14,344 nucleotides of DNA, from NCBI GenBank assembly GCA_947454695.1, contig CANGMW010000031.1, positions 1 to 14,344 on the forward strand. The letters run 5' to 3'. Origin of the DNA: Comamonadaceae bacterium (lineage in GTDB: Bacteria > Pseudomonadota > Gammaproteobacteria > Burkholderiales > Burkholderiaceae_C). The stretch's first letter is position 1. Each line of letters begins with the position of its first letter. Below are positions 1 to 6,116 of this stretch, piece by piece. The notes beneath the pieces were generated by a model, which saw only the letters and a list, made by a program, of their open reading frames with translations, made no database searches and was not told where the DNA came from. The translations under genes and the position numbers were made by a program.

Positions 1-789
1 GGCTACACCTTACAAATTAACAACCCGGCCTTGCTGGCTGAACTCAGCGGCATCGATGTCGTGGCCGACTTTCGCAGCCGGGACGTGGCCGCCGGTGGAC
101 AAGGTGCGCCCTTGGTGCCGATTTTTCACCAGGCCGTCTTTTACGAACCCGGTAAAACGGTGTGTGTGCTCAATATCGGCGGTATTTCTAACTTGTCGGT
201 GTTGCGCGATGACACCGTCATAGGATTTGATTGTGGCCCGGGTAATGCGCTGATGGATGCATGGTGCGTCGCGCATACCGGTCAGGCATTTGATGAAGGC
301 GGCCGCTGGGCCGCCAGTGCGACCATCGACGAAGCACTTTTGCGCGAACTCACCAGTGAGCCGTATTTCAAGTTGACCCCGCCAAAAAGCACCGGTCGCG
401 ATCTGTTCAATACGGACTGGCTGAGCAAACACCTGGCGCGCTTTCCCGAACTCTCACCCGCTGTCGTTCAGGCCACGCTGACAGAATTAACCGCGCTAAT
501 TTGCGCCCAAGATGTGCTCCGCTATGGTGCCGGTTGTCAGACCTTATCGGTGTGCGGTGGTGGCGCACTCAACACGCATTTGATGCAACGACTTCAGGCA
601 CACCTGCCTTCAGTCCAGGTGATCAGTACAGAAGCTTCTGGTTTGCCGCCGCTACAGGTGGAGGCTTGCGCCTTTGCCTGGCTGGCGCGTCAGACGGTTG
701 AGCGCAAAACAGCCTCGCTCCAAAGCGTCACGGGCGCCCGAGGCGCCCGTGTTTTGGGGGGAATCTACCCAGCCAACGCGGGTGGCTAG
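1..789 (+). CDS. anmK: Anhydro-N-acetylmuramic acid kinase, 5'-truncated by window edge
   Basis: AnmK phosphorylates and opens 1,6-anhydro-MurNAc released during peptidoglycan turnover, giving MurNAc-6-phosphate for cell-wall recycling in the cytoplasm. The reading frame is open from base 1, so the gene starts upstream; 262 codons are visible, and roughly the first 110 residues with the N-terminal phosphate-binding loop are missing. Visible family signatures are LNIGGISNLSVL, GFDCGPGNALMDAW, STGRDLFNTDWL, CGGGALN and the C-terminal VTGARGARVLGGIYPA. The family normally ends close to that last motif, so the stop at 787-789 is natural. It is convergent with erpA, with only 10 bases between the stops. 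A 10-bp perfect hairpin lies inside the last codons (729-751). Identification is firm from the motifs; the missing N-terminus is only a window effect. Confidence 0.95.
   Translation, partial: GYTLQINNPALLAELSGIDVVADFRSRDVAAGGQGAPLVPIFHQAVFYEPGKTVCVLNIGGISNLSVLRDDTVIGFDCGPGNALMDAWCVAHTGQAFDEGGRWAASATIDEALLRELTSEPYFKLTPPKSTGRDLFNTDWLSKHLARFPELSPAVVQATLTELTALICAQDVLRYGAGCQTLSVCGGGALNTHLMQRLQAHLPSVQVISTEASGLPPLQVEACAFAWLARQTVERKTASLQSVTGARGARVLGGIYPANAGG
729..755 (+). terminator. Hairpin plus TTTT inside the 3' end of anmK (possible terminator)
   Basis: CACGGGCGCC (729-738) and GGCGCCCGTG (742-751) form a perfect 10-bp GC-rich stem with a 3-base loop, followed by TTTT (752-755) and then GGGGGG. 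It has the shape of an intrinsic terminator in the anmK direction, but the T-run is short and it sits about 30 bases before the anmK stop codon. It encodes the GARGAR of the conserved C-terminal motif, so codon constraint could explain part of the symmetry. Confidence 0.4.
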
Positions 790-799
790 CAGTTAGAAA

Positions 800-1165
800 T
801 CAAACCGAGAACGACGAACCGCAACCGCACGTGGTGGTGGCGTTGGGGTTCTTGATGACGAACTGTGAGCCCTGCAAGTCTTCCTTGTAGTCAATCTCTG
901 CGCCCAGCAGGTATTGATAGCTCATAGCGTCAATCAGCAAAGAGACCCCATTTTTTGTCATGGTGGTGTCGTCTTCGTTCACCACTTCATCAAAGGTGAA
1001 CCCGTACTGAAAACCGGAGCAACCCCCACCTTGCACAAATACGCGCAATTTCAGGTCGGGGTTACCTTCTTCAGCGATCAAGTCCGCGACCTTGGCCGCC
1101 GCGCTGTCAGTAAAGACAATCGGGGCCGGCATGTCCGTTTGAATATTTTCTGCAACAGCGCTCAT
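800..1165 (-). CDS. erpA: Iron-sulfur cluster insertion protein ErpA (A-type carrier)
   Basis: ErpA is an A-type carrier that receives Fe-S clusters from the assembly machinery and delivers them to apo-proteins such as the isoprenoid enzymes IspG/IspH. The protein is 121 residues and shows the HesB/IscA fold signatures: GGGCSGFQYGF in the middle and the C-terminal CGCGSSFSV, which supply the three conserved cysteines that bind the cluster. The N-terminal extension of about 15 residues before the conserved core is usual for betaproteobacterial ErpA. The ATG is preceded by AGGAG seven bases upstream (minus strand), which supports this start. The gene lies next to anmK, an order I recall from Burkholderiales, and downstream of the bactofilin across a 61-base gap in which I see no convincing promoter or terminator. 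Confidence 0.95.
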   Translation of the reverse strand: MSAVAENIQTDMPAPIVFTDSAAAKVADLIAEEGNPDLKLRVFVQGGGCSGFQYGFTFDEVVNEDDTTMTKNGVSLLIDAMSYQYLLGAEIDYKEDLQGSQFVIKNPNATTTCGCGSSFSV

Positions 1166-1226
1166 GGCATTACTCCTGAATAACGAATCAGCAAATACTA
1201 CAACAAATTACTCAGGAATTCAGGGC

Positions 1227-1622
1227 TCAGTTATTAGCCGCTAGCTTGAGTGTGGGCTTTACTTCCAAATCCACGGTAATGGGGTGGAGTCGCCCGTCAA
1301 TGATGGCGCCTTGGTGCATTTCAAGCGCCGTGTAGTAAATGTCACCTTCAATCTTGGCGCGCGGCTGCAGCTCCAGCATCAAGCGCGCATGAACCGGCCC
1401 TTTGACTGTGCCATTGATGATCACATGGTCAGCAAACACTTCGCCGGTAACACTGGCAGTTTCGGAGATCACCAAAATGCTGCTGCGCTCTTCGCTGCCT
1501 TGGATCGTACCCACCACGGTACCGTCCACGCGTAACCCGTCTGTAAAGACAATAGGGCCATTAATTTGGGTGCCATCGGAGATCAAACTGCGAATCGCGG
1601 GCTGTTTTTTCTTATTGAACAT
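1227..1622 (-). CDS. Bactofilin-family polymer-forming cytoskeletal protein
   Basis: Bactofilins polymerise without nucleotide into filaments lying under the membrane and act as scaffolds for cell-shape, cell-wall or polar functions. This one is 131 residues, a typical length. It has a short basic N-terminus (MFNKKKQ), a central right-handed beta-helix region with regularly spaced hydrophobic/glycine repeats (VDGTVVGTI, GEVFADHVIINGTVKGPV, KIEGDIYYTALEMHQGAIIDGRL) and a short flexible tail (LKLAANN). The ATG follows AAGGAG by five bases. The gene starts 18 bases after the stop of the coiled-coil membrane protein, so the two are probably co-transcribed. Which cellular process it serves cannot be read from the sequence. 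The family assignment is strong. Confidence 0.92.
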   Translation of the reverse strand: MFNKKKQPAIRSLISDGTQINGPIVFTDGLRVDGTVVGTIQGSEERSSILVISETASVTGEVFADHVIINGTVKGPVHARLMLELQPRAKIEGDIYYTALEMHQGAIIDGRLHPITVDLEVKPTLKLAANN

Positions 1623-1640
1623 GGTGGCTCCTTGTGTGAA

Positions 1641-2369
1641 CTACAACTTGATAGATTGGGTCGCTTTGACCACGGTGCCATCCAGCACCTTGATGCTAAT
1701 GCCCTTGAGCTGGGTTTGAGGGGGAAGATCAAACACCCCCTCAAAGCGCGAGTATTGTTTGAGCTTGATGCTTTGAGCGCCCCCGGCCAAAGGCGCAGCC
1801 CAGGGCTTACCCGACTGGAACCCCGAGAAGGTCACATCCAATCGACCGTTGAATTCAGGCGCGTTTTTCAAAGGTTGAATCACCAACACCTGCCATTTGA
1901 CTTGGCGGTCGTTGAGCATGTCAGCCTGAATACTCCGAACTGCCAAACCCTGTGTGCCCGCAGTAGGTATGAGCTTCTCGAAAAACCCGAGGTCATCGCG
2001 TAATTTCTGGTTTTCGATTTCTTGCTGCTTGATGTGCGCACTCAGGCGCTCTTGCGCAGCCTTTTCGGTGGTCATCAAAATACTGGCCGAATTTGCCTGC
2101 GCAATGGCTTTATCGCGCTCATCCTTCACGAAAGCCAACTGGCTTTGAAGTGTTTTGACTTCAACTTGCAAACGCTGCAAGTCCTGCACCTGGGTATCTT
2201 CAATGCCGGCAATGTTTTTGCCGAACTCAAACGCCCACAAACCAATGGCTGCACAAAAACCCAGCACGATCGCCACCAAGGCCCAACGCAGAGGCCAAGG
2301 CATGGCGCTGCGAACCGCCATGCGCGGGGCACTGATGGTCAGTCGGCGGCGAAGAAGGCGAAATCTCAT
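1641..2369 (-). CDS. Single-pass membrane protein with coiled coil (DUF6776-like)
   Basis: The 242-residue product has a strongly basic N-terminus (RFRLLRRR), one hydrophobic segment at about residues 28-48 (inside-to-outside by the positive-inside rule), a heptad-rich coiled coil at about 58-128, and a C-terminal region of about 110 residues with alternating hydrophobic residues that looks beta-rich. The segment DLGFFEKLIP at the end of the coiled coil resembles the betaproteobacterial family annotated as DUF6776; that match is from memory. The function is unknown. It is encoded immediately upstream of the bactofilin (18-base gap), so a membrane partner or anchor for the filament is a reasonable guess. 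The start is uncertain: the first ATG has no clear Shine-Dalgarno, and Met17 or Met23 would still keep the membrane segment. Confidence 0.8.
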   Translation of the reverse strand: MRFRLLRRRLTISAPRMAVRSAMPWPLRWALVAIVLGFCAAIGLWAFEFGKNIAGIEDTQVQDLQRLQVEVKTLQSQLAFVKDERDKAIAQANSASILMTTEKAAQERLSAHIKQQEIENQKLRDDLGFFEKLIPTAGTQGLAVRSIQADMLNDRQVKWQVLVIQPLKNAPEFNGRLDVTFSGFQSGKPWAAPLAGGAQSIKLKQYSRFEGVFDLPPQTQLKGISIKVLDGTVVKATQSIKL

Positions 2370-2393
2370 GAGAAAAGTCTAACAGTCCAATAT

Positions 2394-2424
2394 GAAAAGC
2401 CGCCGAAACTTCCATTCCGGCGGC
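2394..2424 (-). terminator. Rho-independent terminator after rpsI
   Basis: Read on the minus strand, GCCGCCG (2418-2424) and CGGCGGC (2399-2405) form a perfect 7-bp GC stem with a 12-base loop, followed directly by TTTT (2395-2398). It begins about 35 bases after the rpsI stop and ends the rplM-rpsI transcript before the gene at 2369. Confidence 0.75.
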
Positions 2425-2458
2425 CCATGCAATTGAAACAGCCTGTAGAGGCCCCCAA

Positions 2459-2851
2459 TTAACGCTTGCTGAACTGCTTGCGGCGGCGAGCTGAGTGCAA
2501 GCCGACCTTTTTACGTTCCACTTCACGCGCGTCACGCGTGACAAAACCAGCCTGGCTCAGCATAGGTTTGAGCGAAGCGTCGTAATCGATCAGGGCACGG
2601 GTGATACCGTGGCGCACAGCACCGGCCTGGCCGGACTCACCGCCACCGGCCACATTGACCATGATGTCAAAGGTTTCGGCGTGGTTGGTCAGCATCAGCG
2701 GCTGTTTGCAGATCATGATGGAAGTCTGACGGCCAAAGAATTTTTCAATGTCTTTACCGTTGACAACGATCTGGCCGGAGCCTTTTTTCAGAAACACGCG
2801 GGCGACGCTGGATTTGCGACGGCCGGTGCCATTGTTCCATTCACCAATCAT
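2459..2851 (-). CDS. rpsI: 30S ribosomal protein S9
   Basis: Small-subunit protein S9 is 130 residues here, the same length as in E. coli. The family core is visible: GTGRRKSSVARVFL near the N-terminus, VNVAGGGESGQAGAVRHGI in the middle, and the basic C-terminal tail HSARRRKQFSKR, whose terminal SKR reaches the P-site tRNA in known ribosome structures. The start is supported by AAGGAG seven bases upstream, which overlaps the rplM stop codon (TAAGGAG), so translation is probably coupled to rplM. The gap to rplM is 11 bases, and the standard rplM-rpsI order is kept. An intrinsic terminator follows at 2394-2424. Confidence 0.98.
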   Translation of the reverse strand: MIGEWNNGTGRRKSSVARVFLKKGSGQIVVNGKDIEKFFGRQTSIMICKQPLMLTNHAETFDIMVNVAGGGESGQAGAVRHGITRALIDYDASLKPMLSQAGFVTRDAREVERKKVGLHSARRRKQFSKR

Positions 2852-2862
2852 CTTGAAGCTCC

Positions 2863-3291
2863 TTAGATGGCCAACACTTTGGGTTGCTGGGCAGTGTGCG
2901 GGTGCTCAGCACCACCGTACACCTTGAGCTTCTTGATCATGGCGTAACCCAGCGGGCCTTTGGGCAGCATGCCCTTGACCGCTTTTTCCAGGGCGCGCCC
3001 CGGGTGCTTGGCTTGCATGTCACGGAAGTTCGTGGCCGAAATACCGCCCGGGTAGCCCGAGTGACGGTAGTACACCTTGTCGATCGGCTTGGCGCCGGTC
3101 ACACGAAGCTGCGATGCGTTGATGACAACAATGAAGTCGCCAGTATCGACGTGAGGCGTGTAAATGGCCTTGTGTTTGCCGCGCAAACGGAGAGCAACTT
3201 CGCTGGCTACTCGTCCGAGGACCTTGTCGGTCGCGTCAATCACAAACCACTCGTGCACCACGTCAGCGGGTTTTGCGCTGAAGGTTTTCAT
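2863..3291 (-). CDS. rplM: 50S ribosomal protein L13
   Basis: Large-subunit protein L13 is an early assembly protein. It has 142 residues, the E. coli length. Family signatures are the start MKTFSAKPADVVHEWFVIDA, LGRVASEVALRLRGKHK, YRHSGYPGG and the segment AVKGMLPKGPLG. It is the first gene of rplM-rpsI. A promoter-like pair lies at 3414-3419/3437-3442, giving a leader of about 115 bases that contains short alternative stems beside the start codon (3299-3326). L13 autogenously represses this operon in E. coli, so a regulatory leader is plausible here, but that is inference. Only a weak AAGAG-type ribosome binding site is visible ahead of the ATG. Confidence 0.98.
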   Translation of the reverse strand: MKTFSAKPADVVHEWFVIDATDKVLGRVASEVALRLRGKHKAIYTPHVDTGDFIVVINASQLRVTGAKPIDKVYYRHSGYPGGISATNFRDMQAKHPGRALEKAVKGMLPKGPLGYAMIKKLKVYGGAEHPHTAQQPKVLAI

Positions 3292-3298
3292 GAGTTTT

Positions 3299-3326
3299 CT
3301 CTTGTAAGAGGGTTTGTAAAGCTCTT
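3299..3326 (-). promoter_or_regulatory. rplM leader with two mutually exclusive short stems
   Basis: On the minus strand the element CTCTT (3306-3310) can pair either with an upstream AAGAG (3322-3326) or with the AAGAG (3299-3303) that is the best Shine-Dalgarno candidate for rplM, eight bases before its ATG. The second pairing would hide the ribosome binding site. The stems are only 4-5 bp, so this is a suggestion rather than a demonstrated switch. Confidence 0.3.
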
Positions 3327-3413
3327 TTCCACGGTCGGTTTTCCTCTAACGGGAATCTCTTAGGTGGGGTTTTGTCCTCGCCGCGGAGCTATTAAAGCGC
3401 TGCGAAGCCTTCC

Positions 3414-3442
3414 ATTGTACAACTTTTCGGCACAAAGGCCAA
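3414..3442 (-). promoter_or_regulatory. Promoter of rplM-rpsI
   Basis: On the minus strand TTGGCC (3437-3442) and TACAAT (3414-3419) are separated by exactly 17 bases, matching sigma-70 boxes at 4/6 and 5/6 positions. The expected start is near 3407, giving a leader of about 115 bases before rplM. The -35 box begins 5 bases beyond the kinase stop codon, and no terminator separates them, so some read-through from the kinase gene is possible. Confidence 0.6.
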
Positions 3443-3447
3443 TCAGA

Positions 3448-5028
3448 TCAAGGACTTGGCAAGGGGCGGCCGCCAGCAGGGTACTTTTGATGGTCTTCGA
3501 TGCAAACCGCCAAACGGGCGTTTTCGGGCTTTTTGCATTCCTCATGGATACACAAAGGCTTGCCGAAAAAGTTGCTGTCCGCACACAACTCCTGGCTCGG
3601 TCGAGCCCAATATTTGACCGAGGAAGGGTCAGTCGGGGTCTGGGCCGTCTTTTTAGCGGCTGCCAAAGCGTTTTTCCGGACTGGCGTGGTCTGACTGCTG
3701 GGCTCGGGTTCAGGCGTTGAAGACAGCGCCGGGGGAGAGGTCACCGCCACGGGCTCAAACGGCACCGTCAATTTAAACACCCACAAGCCCATGCTCACCA
3801 GCACCAACAGCACCAGGCCCAGCCAGGCCAGAGGGGTTCGGACCCGCGCTGCCCGCTTGGACCGGGATTCTGTGGGCCGGGACACTGCCGTCTGAGACCG
3901 GGGCCGGGTGGCTTGGCGAATCACGTCCGACAAATCCAGATCCAAATTCTCGGTGGGGAATTGCGTCACCGCCTGGCCGGGCAAGGTCTCCAGGCGTTGG
4001 GTCGCGTACTCGATGTTGGAAGCACGCTCCTGGGGCTGCAACAAGGGCTCGCCGAGCTTGTCGCGCCAATCAAATTCGGGCAAATCTCTGGGCTGCTCCA
4101 GCTGCATTTGGTCGATGAAGGCCTGCACCGTTTGCGGTCTGTCCTGAGGTTGGATAGCCAAGGCATGGGTCAGGGTGAGCTGCAGTTCTTCTGAATAATG
4201 CCGCCCGAAATGAACCGCCAGCGTTTGCGCAATGGCCGGCAATTTGGGCAAACTGTCGCGCACCACACGGGAAGTTGCCGGCAGCGGCGGCTCATTGCGC
4301 AAGCAGTAATGCACCACGGCAGCCAAGGAGTACAGGTCTGTCCAGGGCCCTTGGAACAGGTCGTCCGCCTCGGCGTACTGCTCTATGGGGGCGAAATTGA
4401 CTTTCAGAATCGCGGTGTGCTTGTGCGTTTTGTCGGTGATGGCGCGCCGGGCGGCGCCTAAGTCGAGCAAGACCGGCGGGCCCTGGTCCTGCAAAAAAAT
4501 ATTGTCCGGCGTGACATCACGGTGCATCGTGTGGTTGTCATGGAGCACGCGCAGCGCCTGCAAAATCGACCACATGACCGTGCGCAGCCAAGGTTCAGGT
4601 GGCGGCGCCGCCATCAACTGACGGGCCTGCTTGAGCGTCATGCCCGCGTACAGCGGCATGGCCATGTAAGCCGTGTTGTTGCTTTCCCAAAACCGGAAAA
4701 CCTTGACCAAGGAGGGGTGGTCAAATTGCGCCAGCAGGCGCGCCTCGGCCACAAAGGAGGTCAGGCCCGTCTGATAAGCCGGCTGATCACCCGAGGAGCG
4801 GATCACCACGGTGTTGCCGGCTTGTCGCCCCGCGAGCGATGAAGGCATGTACTCTTTGATCGCCACGGGCCGGTGCAAGGAGTGGTCGTAGGCACGGTAC
4901 ACCATGCCGAAACCGCCGACACCCAGCAAACTTTGGATTTCAAACTCTGCAAGCCGGGTGCCAGCTGGCAATGCTTCGGAATGCGCCAACGCAGAATCGA
5001 TGAATGAAGAAGAGGGCTGGGTCGACAT
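3448..5028 (-). CDS. Membrane-anchored Ser/Thr protein kinase with Cys-rich C-terminal tail
   Basis: A Hanks-type kinase of 526 residues from ATG 5026-5028; an in-frame ATG 30 bases upstream would add 10 residues unlike the family. Visible motifs are the glycine loop GVGGFG (36-41), VAIKEY with the ATP lysine (58), HRDVTPDNIF with catalytic Asp (171), DLGAAR in place of DFG (189-191) and FAPIEQY at the activation-loop end (about 212-218). All key catalytic residues are present, so it should be active. After a low-complexity linker comes one transmembrane segment (about 399-420), then a Pro/Ser/Thr-rich stretch and an extracytoplasmic tail with four cysteines (482, 493, 498, 509). The layout is that of a receptor kinase, but without PASTA repeats; the ligand and substrates are unknown. 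It is divergent from rlmJ and stops just before the rplM promoter. No phosphatase gene is adjacent. Confidence 0.88.
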   Translation of the reverse strand: MSTQPSSSFIDSALAHSEALPAGTRLAEFEIQSLLGVGGFGMVYRAYDHSLHRPVAIKEYMPSSLAGRQAGNTVVIRSSGDQPAYQTGLTSFVAEARLLAQFDHPSLVKVFRFWESNNTAYMAMPLYAGMTLKQARQLMAAPPPEPWLRTVMWSILQALRVLHDNHTMHRDVTPDNIFLQDQGPPVLLDLGAARRAITDKTHKHTAILKVNFAPIEQYAEADDLFQGPWTDLYSLAAVVHYCLRNEPPLPATSRVVRDSLPKLPAIAQTLAVHFGRHYSEELQLTLTHALAIQPQDRPQTVQAFIDQMQLEQPRDLPEFDWRDKLGEPLLQPQERASNIEYATQRLETLPGQAVTQFPTENLDLDLSDVIRQATRPRSQTAVSRPTESRSKRAARVRTPLAWLGLVLLVLVSMGLWVFKLTVPFEPVAVTSPPALSSTPEPEPSSQTTPVRKNALAAAKKTAQTPTDPSSVKYWARPSQELCADSNFFGKPLCIHEECKKPENARLAVCIEDHQKYPAGGRPLPSP

Positions 5029-5097
5029 GGCCCGTAATTTTTGCACGGAATACAGCATCCCCGGAATTCATCACGACGACCCCGTTACCATAGGACC

Positions 5098-6027
5098 ATG
5101 TTCAGTTACCGCCACGCTTTCCATGCAGGCAACCATGCCGATGTGCTCAAACACACCGTGTTGATGGCTGTTTTGCGCCACCTCACCCAAAAAGACAACG
5201 CACTGACCGTGCTGGACACGCACGCCGGCGCCGGTCTGTACCGGCTGGACGGCGACTATGCTCAGACCAGTGGCGAGGCCGCCAACGGCATCGTGCGCTT
5301 GGCGCAATGGCAAACGCCGCTCTCGCCCCACAGCCCCGCTCTGGCAAAACTTTTGGCCCCCGGTCTGGCACCGGCACTGGCGGACTACTTGGAGATGGTG
5401 AAAGGCTTCAACCAGAGCGGCACGCTGCGTGTGTACCCCGGCTCCCCCTTCATCACACAGCAACTGCTCAACGAGCGTGACAAGCTCAAACTGTTCGAGC
5501 TGCACCCCACCGATGCCAAGACGCTGGACGCTAATATGGCCCAGCTGGAGGTCGGCCGCCAAGTCGCTGTGCTGCGCGAAGACGGTTTTGAAGGTTACAA
5601 AAAATTCCTGCCGCCACCGGCACGGCGTGCCCTGCTGCTGTGCGACCCGAGCTACGAGATCAAGAGCGACTACCCGCGCGTGGCGGCCATGGCGGGGGAT
5701 GCACTCAAGCGTTTTGCGACCGGCACTTACATGGTCTGGTACCCCATCATTCCGCGCCCGGAAGCGCATGACTTACCGCGCAAACTCAAGACCTTGGCGA
5801 CCAAACTGGGCAAAGGCTGGCTCAACGCCAGCCTGACCGTCAAATCGAGCAAGCTGACCACCGACGCGCAAGGTGACACGCAGCGCCCCGGACTTCCCGC
5901 CAGTGGCGTGTTCGTCATCAACCCGCCGCACACGCTCAAAGCCAAGCTGCAGGCCGCTTTGCCCCAAATGGCCGGCCTGCTGGCGCAGGATCGCCACGCG
6001 GCTTTCGGTTTGGAATCCGGCTCCTGA
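5098..6027 (+). CDS. rlmJ: 23S rRNA (adenine(2030)-N6)-methyltransferase
   Basis: RlmJ uses SAM to methylate N6 of A2030 in 23S rRNA. The 309-residue protein begins with the near-invariant SYRHAFHAGNHADVLKH, has the SAM-fold segment LDTHAGAGLY (39-48), HFN-like KGFNQSG, YPGSP, FELHP, and the N6-methyltransferase catalytic motif as DPSYE (183-187; the E. coli enzyme has DPPYE), then ATGTYMVWYPI and VINPP. It is about 30 residues longer than E. coli RlmJ, mainly in the alanine/leucine-rich part around 75-100. ATG 5098 was chosen because the family starts at this Met; an in-frame ATG at 5041 would add 19 unrelated residues and overlap the region facing the kinase gene. AGGA lies only two bases from this ATG, which is unusually close. 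Confidence 0.95.
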   Translation: MFSYRHAFHAGNHADVLKHTVLMAVLRHLTQKDNALTVLDTHAGAGLYRLDGDYAQTSGEAANGIVRLAQWQTPLSPHSPALAKLLAPGLAPALADYLEMVKGFNQSGTLRVYPGSPFITQQLLNERDKLKLFELHPTDAKTLDANMAQLEVGRQVAVLREDGFEGYKKFLPPPARRALLLCDPSYEIKSDYPRVAAMAGDALKRFATGTYMVWYPIIPRPEAHDLPRKLKTLATKLGKGWLNASLTVKSSKLTTDAQGDTQRPGLPASGVFVINPPHTLKAKLQAALPQMAGLLAQDRHAAFGLESGS

Positions 6028-6030
6028 CTG

Positions 6031-6056
6031 ATTAACCAACCGATCGGTCGGTTAAT
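6031..6056. promoter_or_regulatory. Near-perfect 26-bp palindrome, probable TetR-family (PaaR-type) operator
   Basis: The 26 bases 6031-6056 equal their own reverse complement except for one base pair (6038/6049); the core is ACCGATCGGT. It ends four bases before the -10 box of the paa operon, so it covers the -35 region, where a repressor would block RNA polymerase. Palindromes of ACCGACCGGTCGGT type are the usual targets of TetR-family PaaR regulators of phenylacetate genes in betaproteobacteria, with phenylacetyl-CoA as inducer. The regulator assignment is inference; the symmetry is directly visible. Confidence 0.75.
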
Positions 6057-6060
6057 TCGC

Positions 6061-6066
6061 TATACT
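6061..6066 (+). promoter_or_regulatory. -10 box of the paa operon
   Basis: TATACT matches the sigma-70 -10 consensus at 5/6 positions and lies 50 bases before the paaA ATG. No good -35 box lies 16-18 bases upstream; that region is occupied by the palindrome at 6031-6056. Expected start near 6073. Confidence 0.55.
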
Positions 6067-6116
6067 GCGGCCCAGCGGTGCAATCCAGCACCCTCCAGCA
6101 CCTATTGGAGACCGGC

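Noticed and set aside
1166..1226. Possible erpA promoter between bactofilin and erpA
   Set aside because: Only weak boxes (for example TAGTAT with a 2/6 -35 partner); not strong enough to call.
5029..5058. Ten-residue upstream extension of the kinase
   Set aside because: No ribosome binding site, and the added sequence does not resemble the family. The downstream ATG 5026-5028 is preferred, though the choice is not certain.
5071..5769. Minus-strand open frame opposite rlmJ
   Set aside because: Shadow of rlmJ; no recognisable domains, and the true gene on the plus strand explains the codon-position bias.
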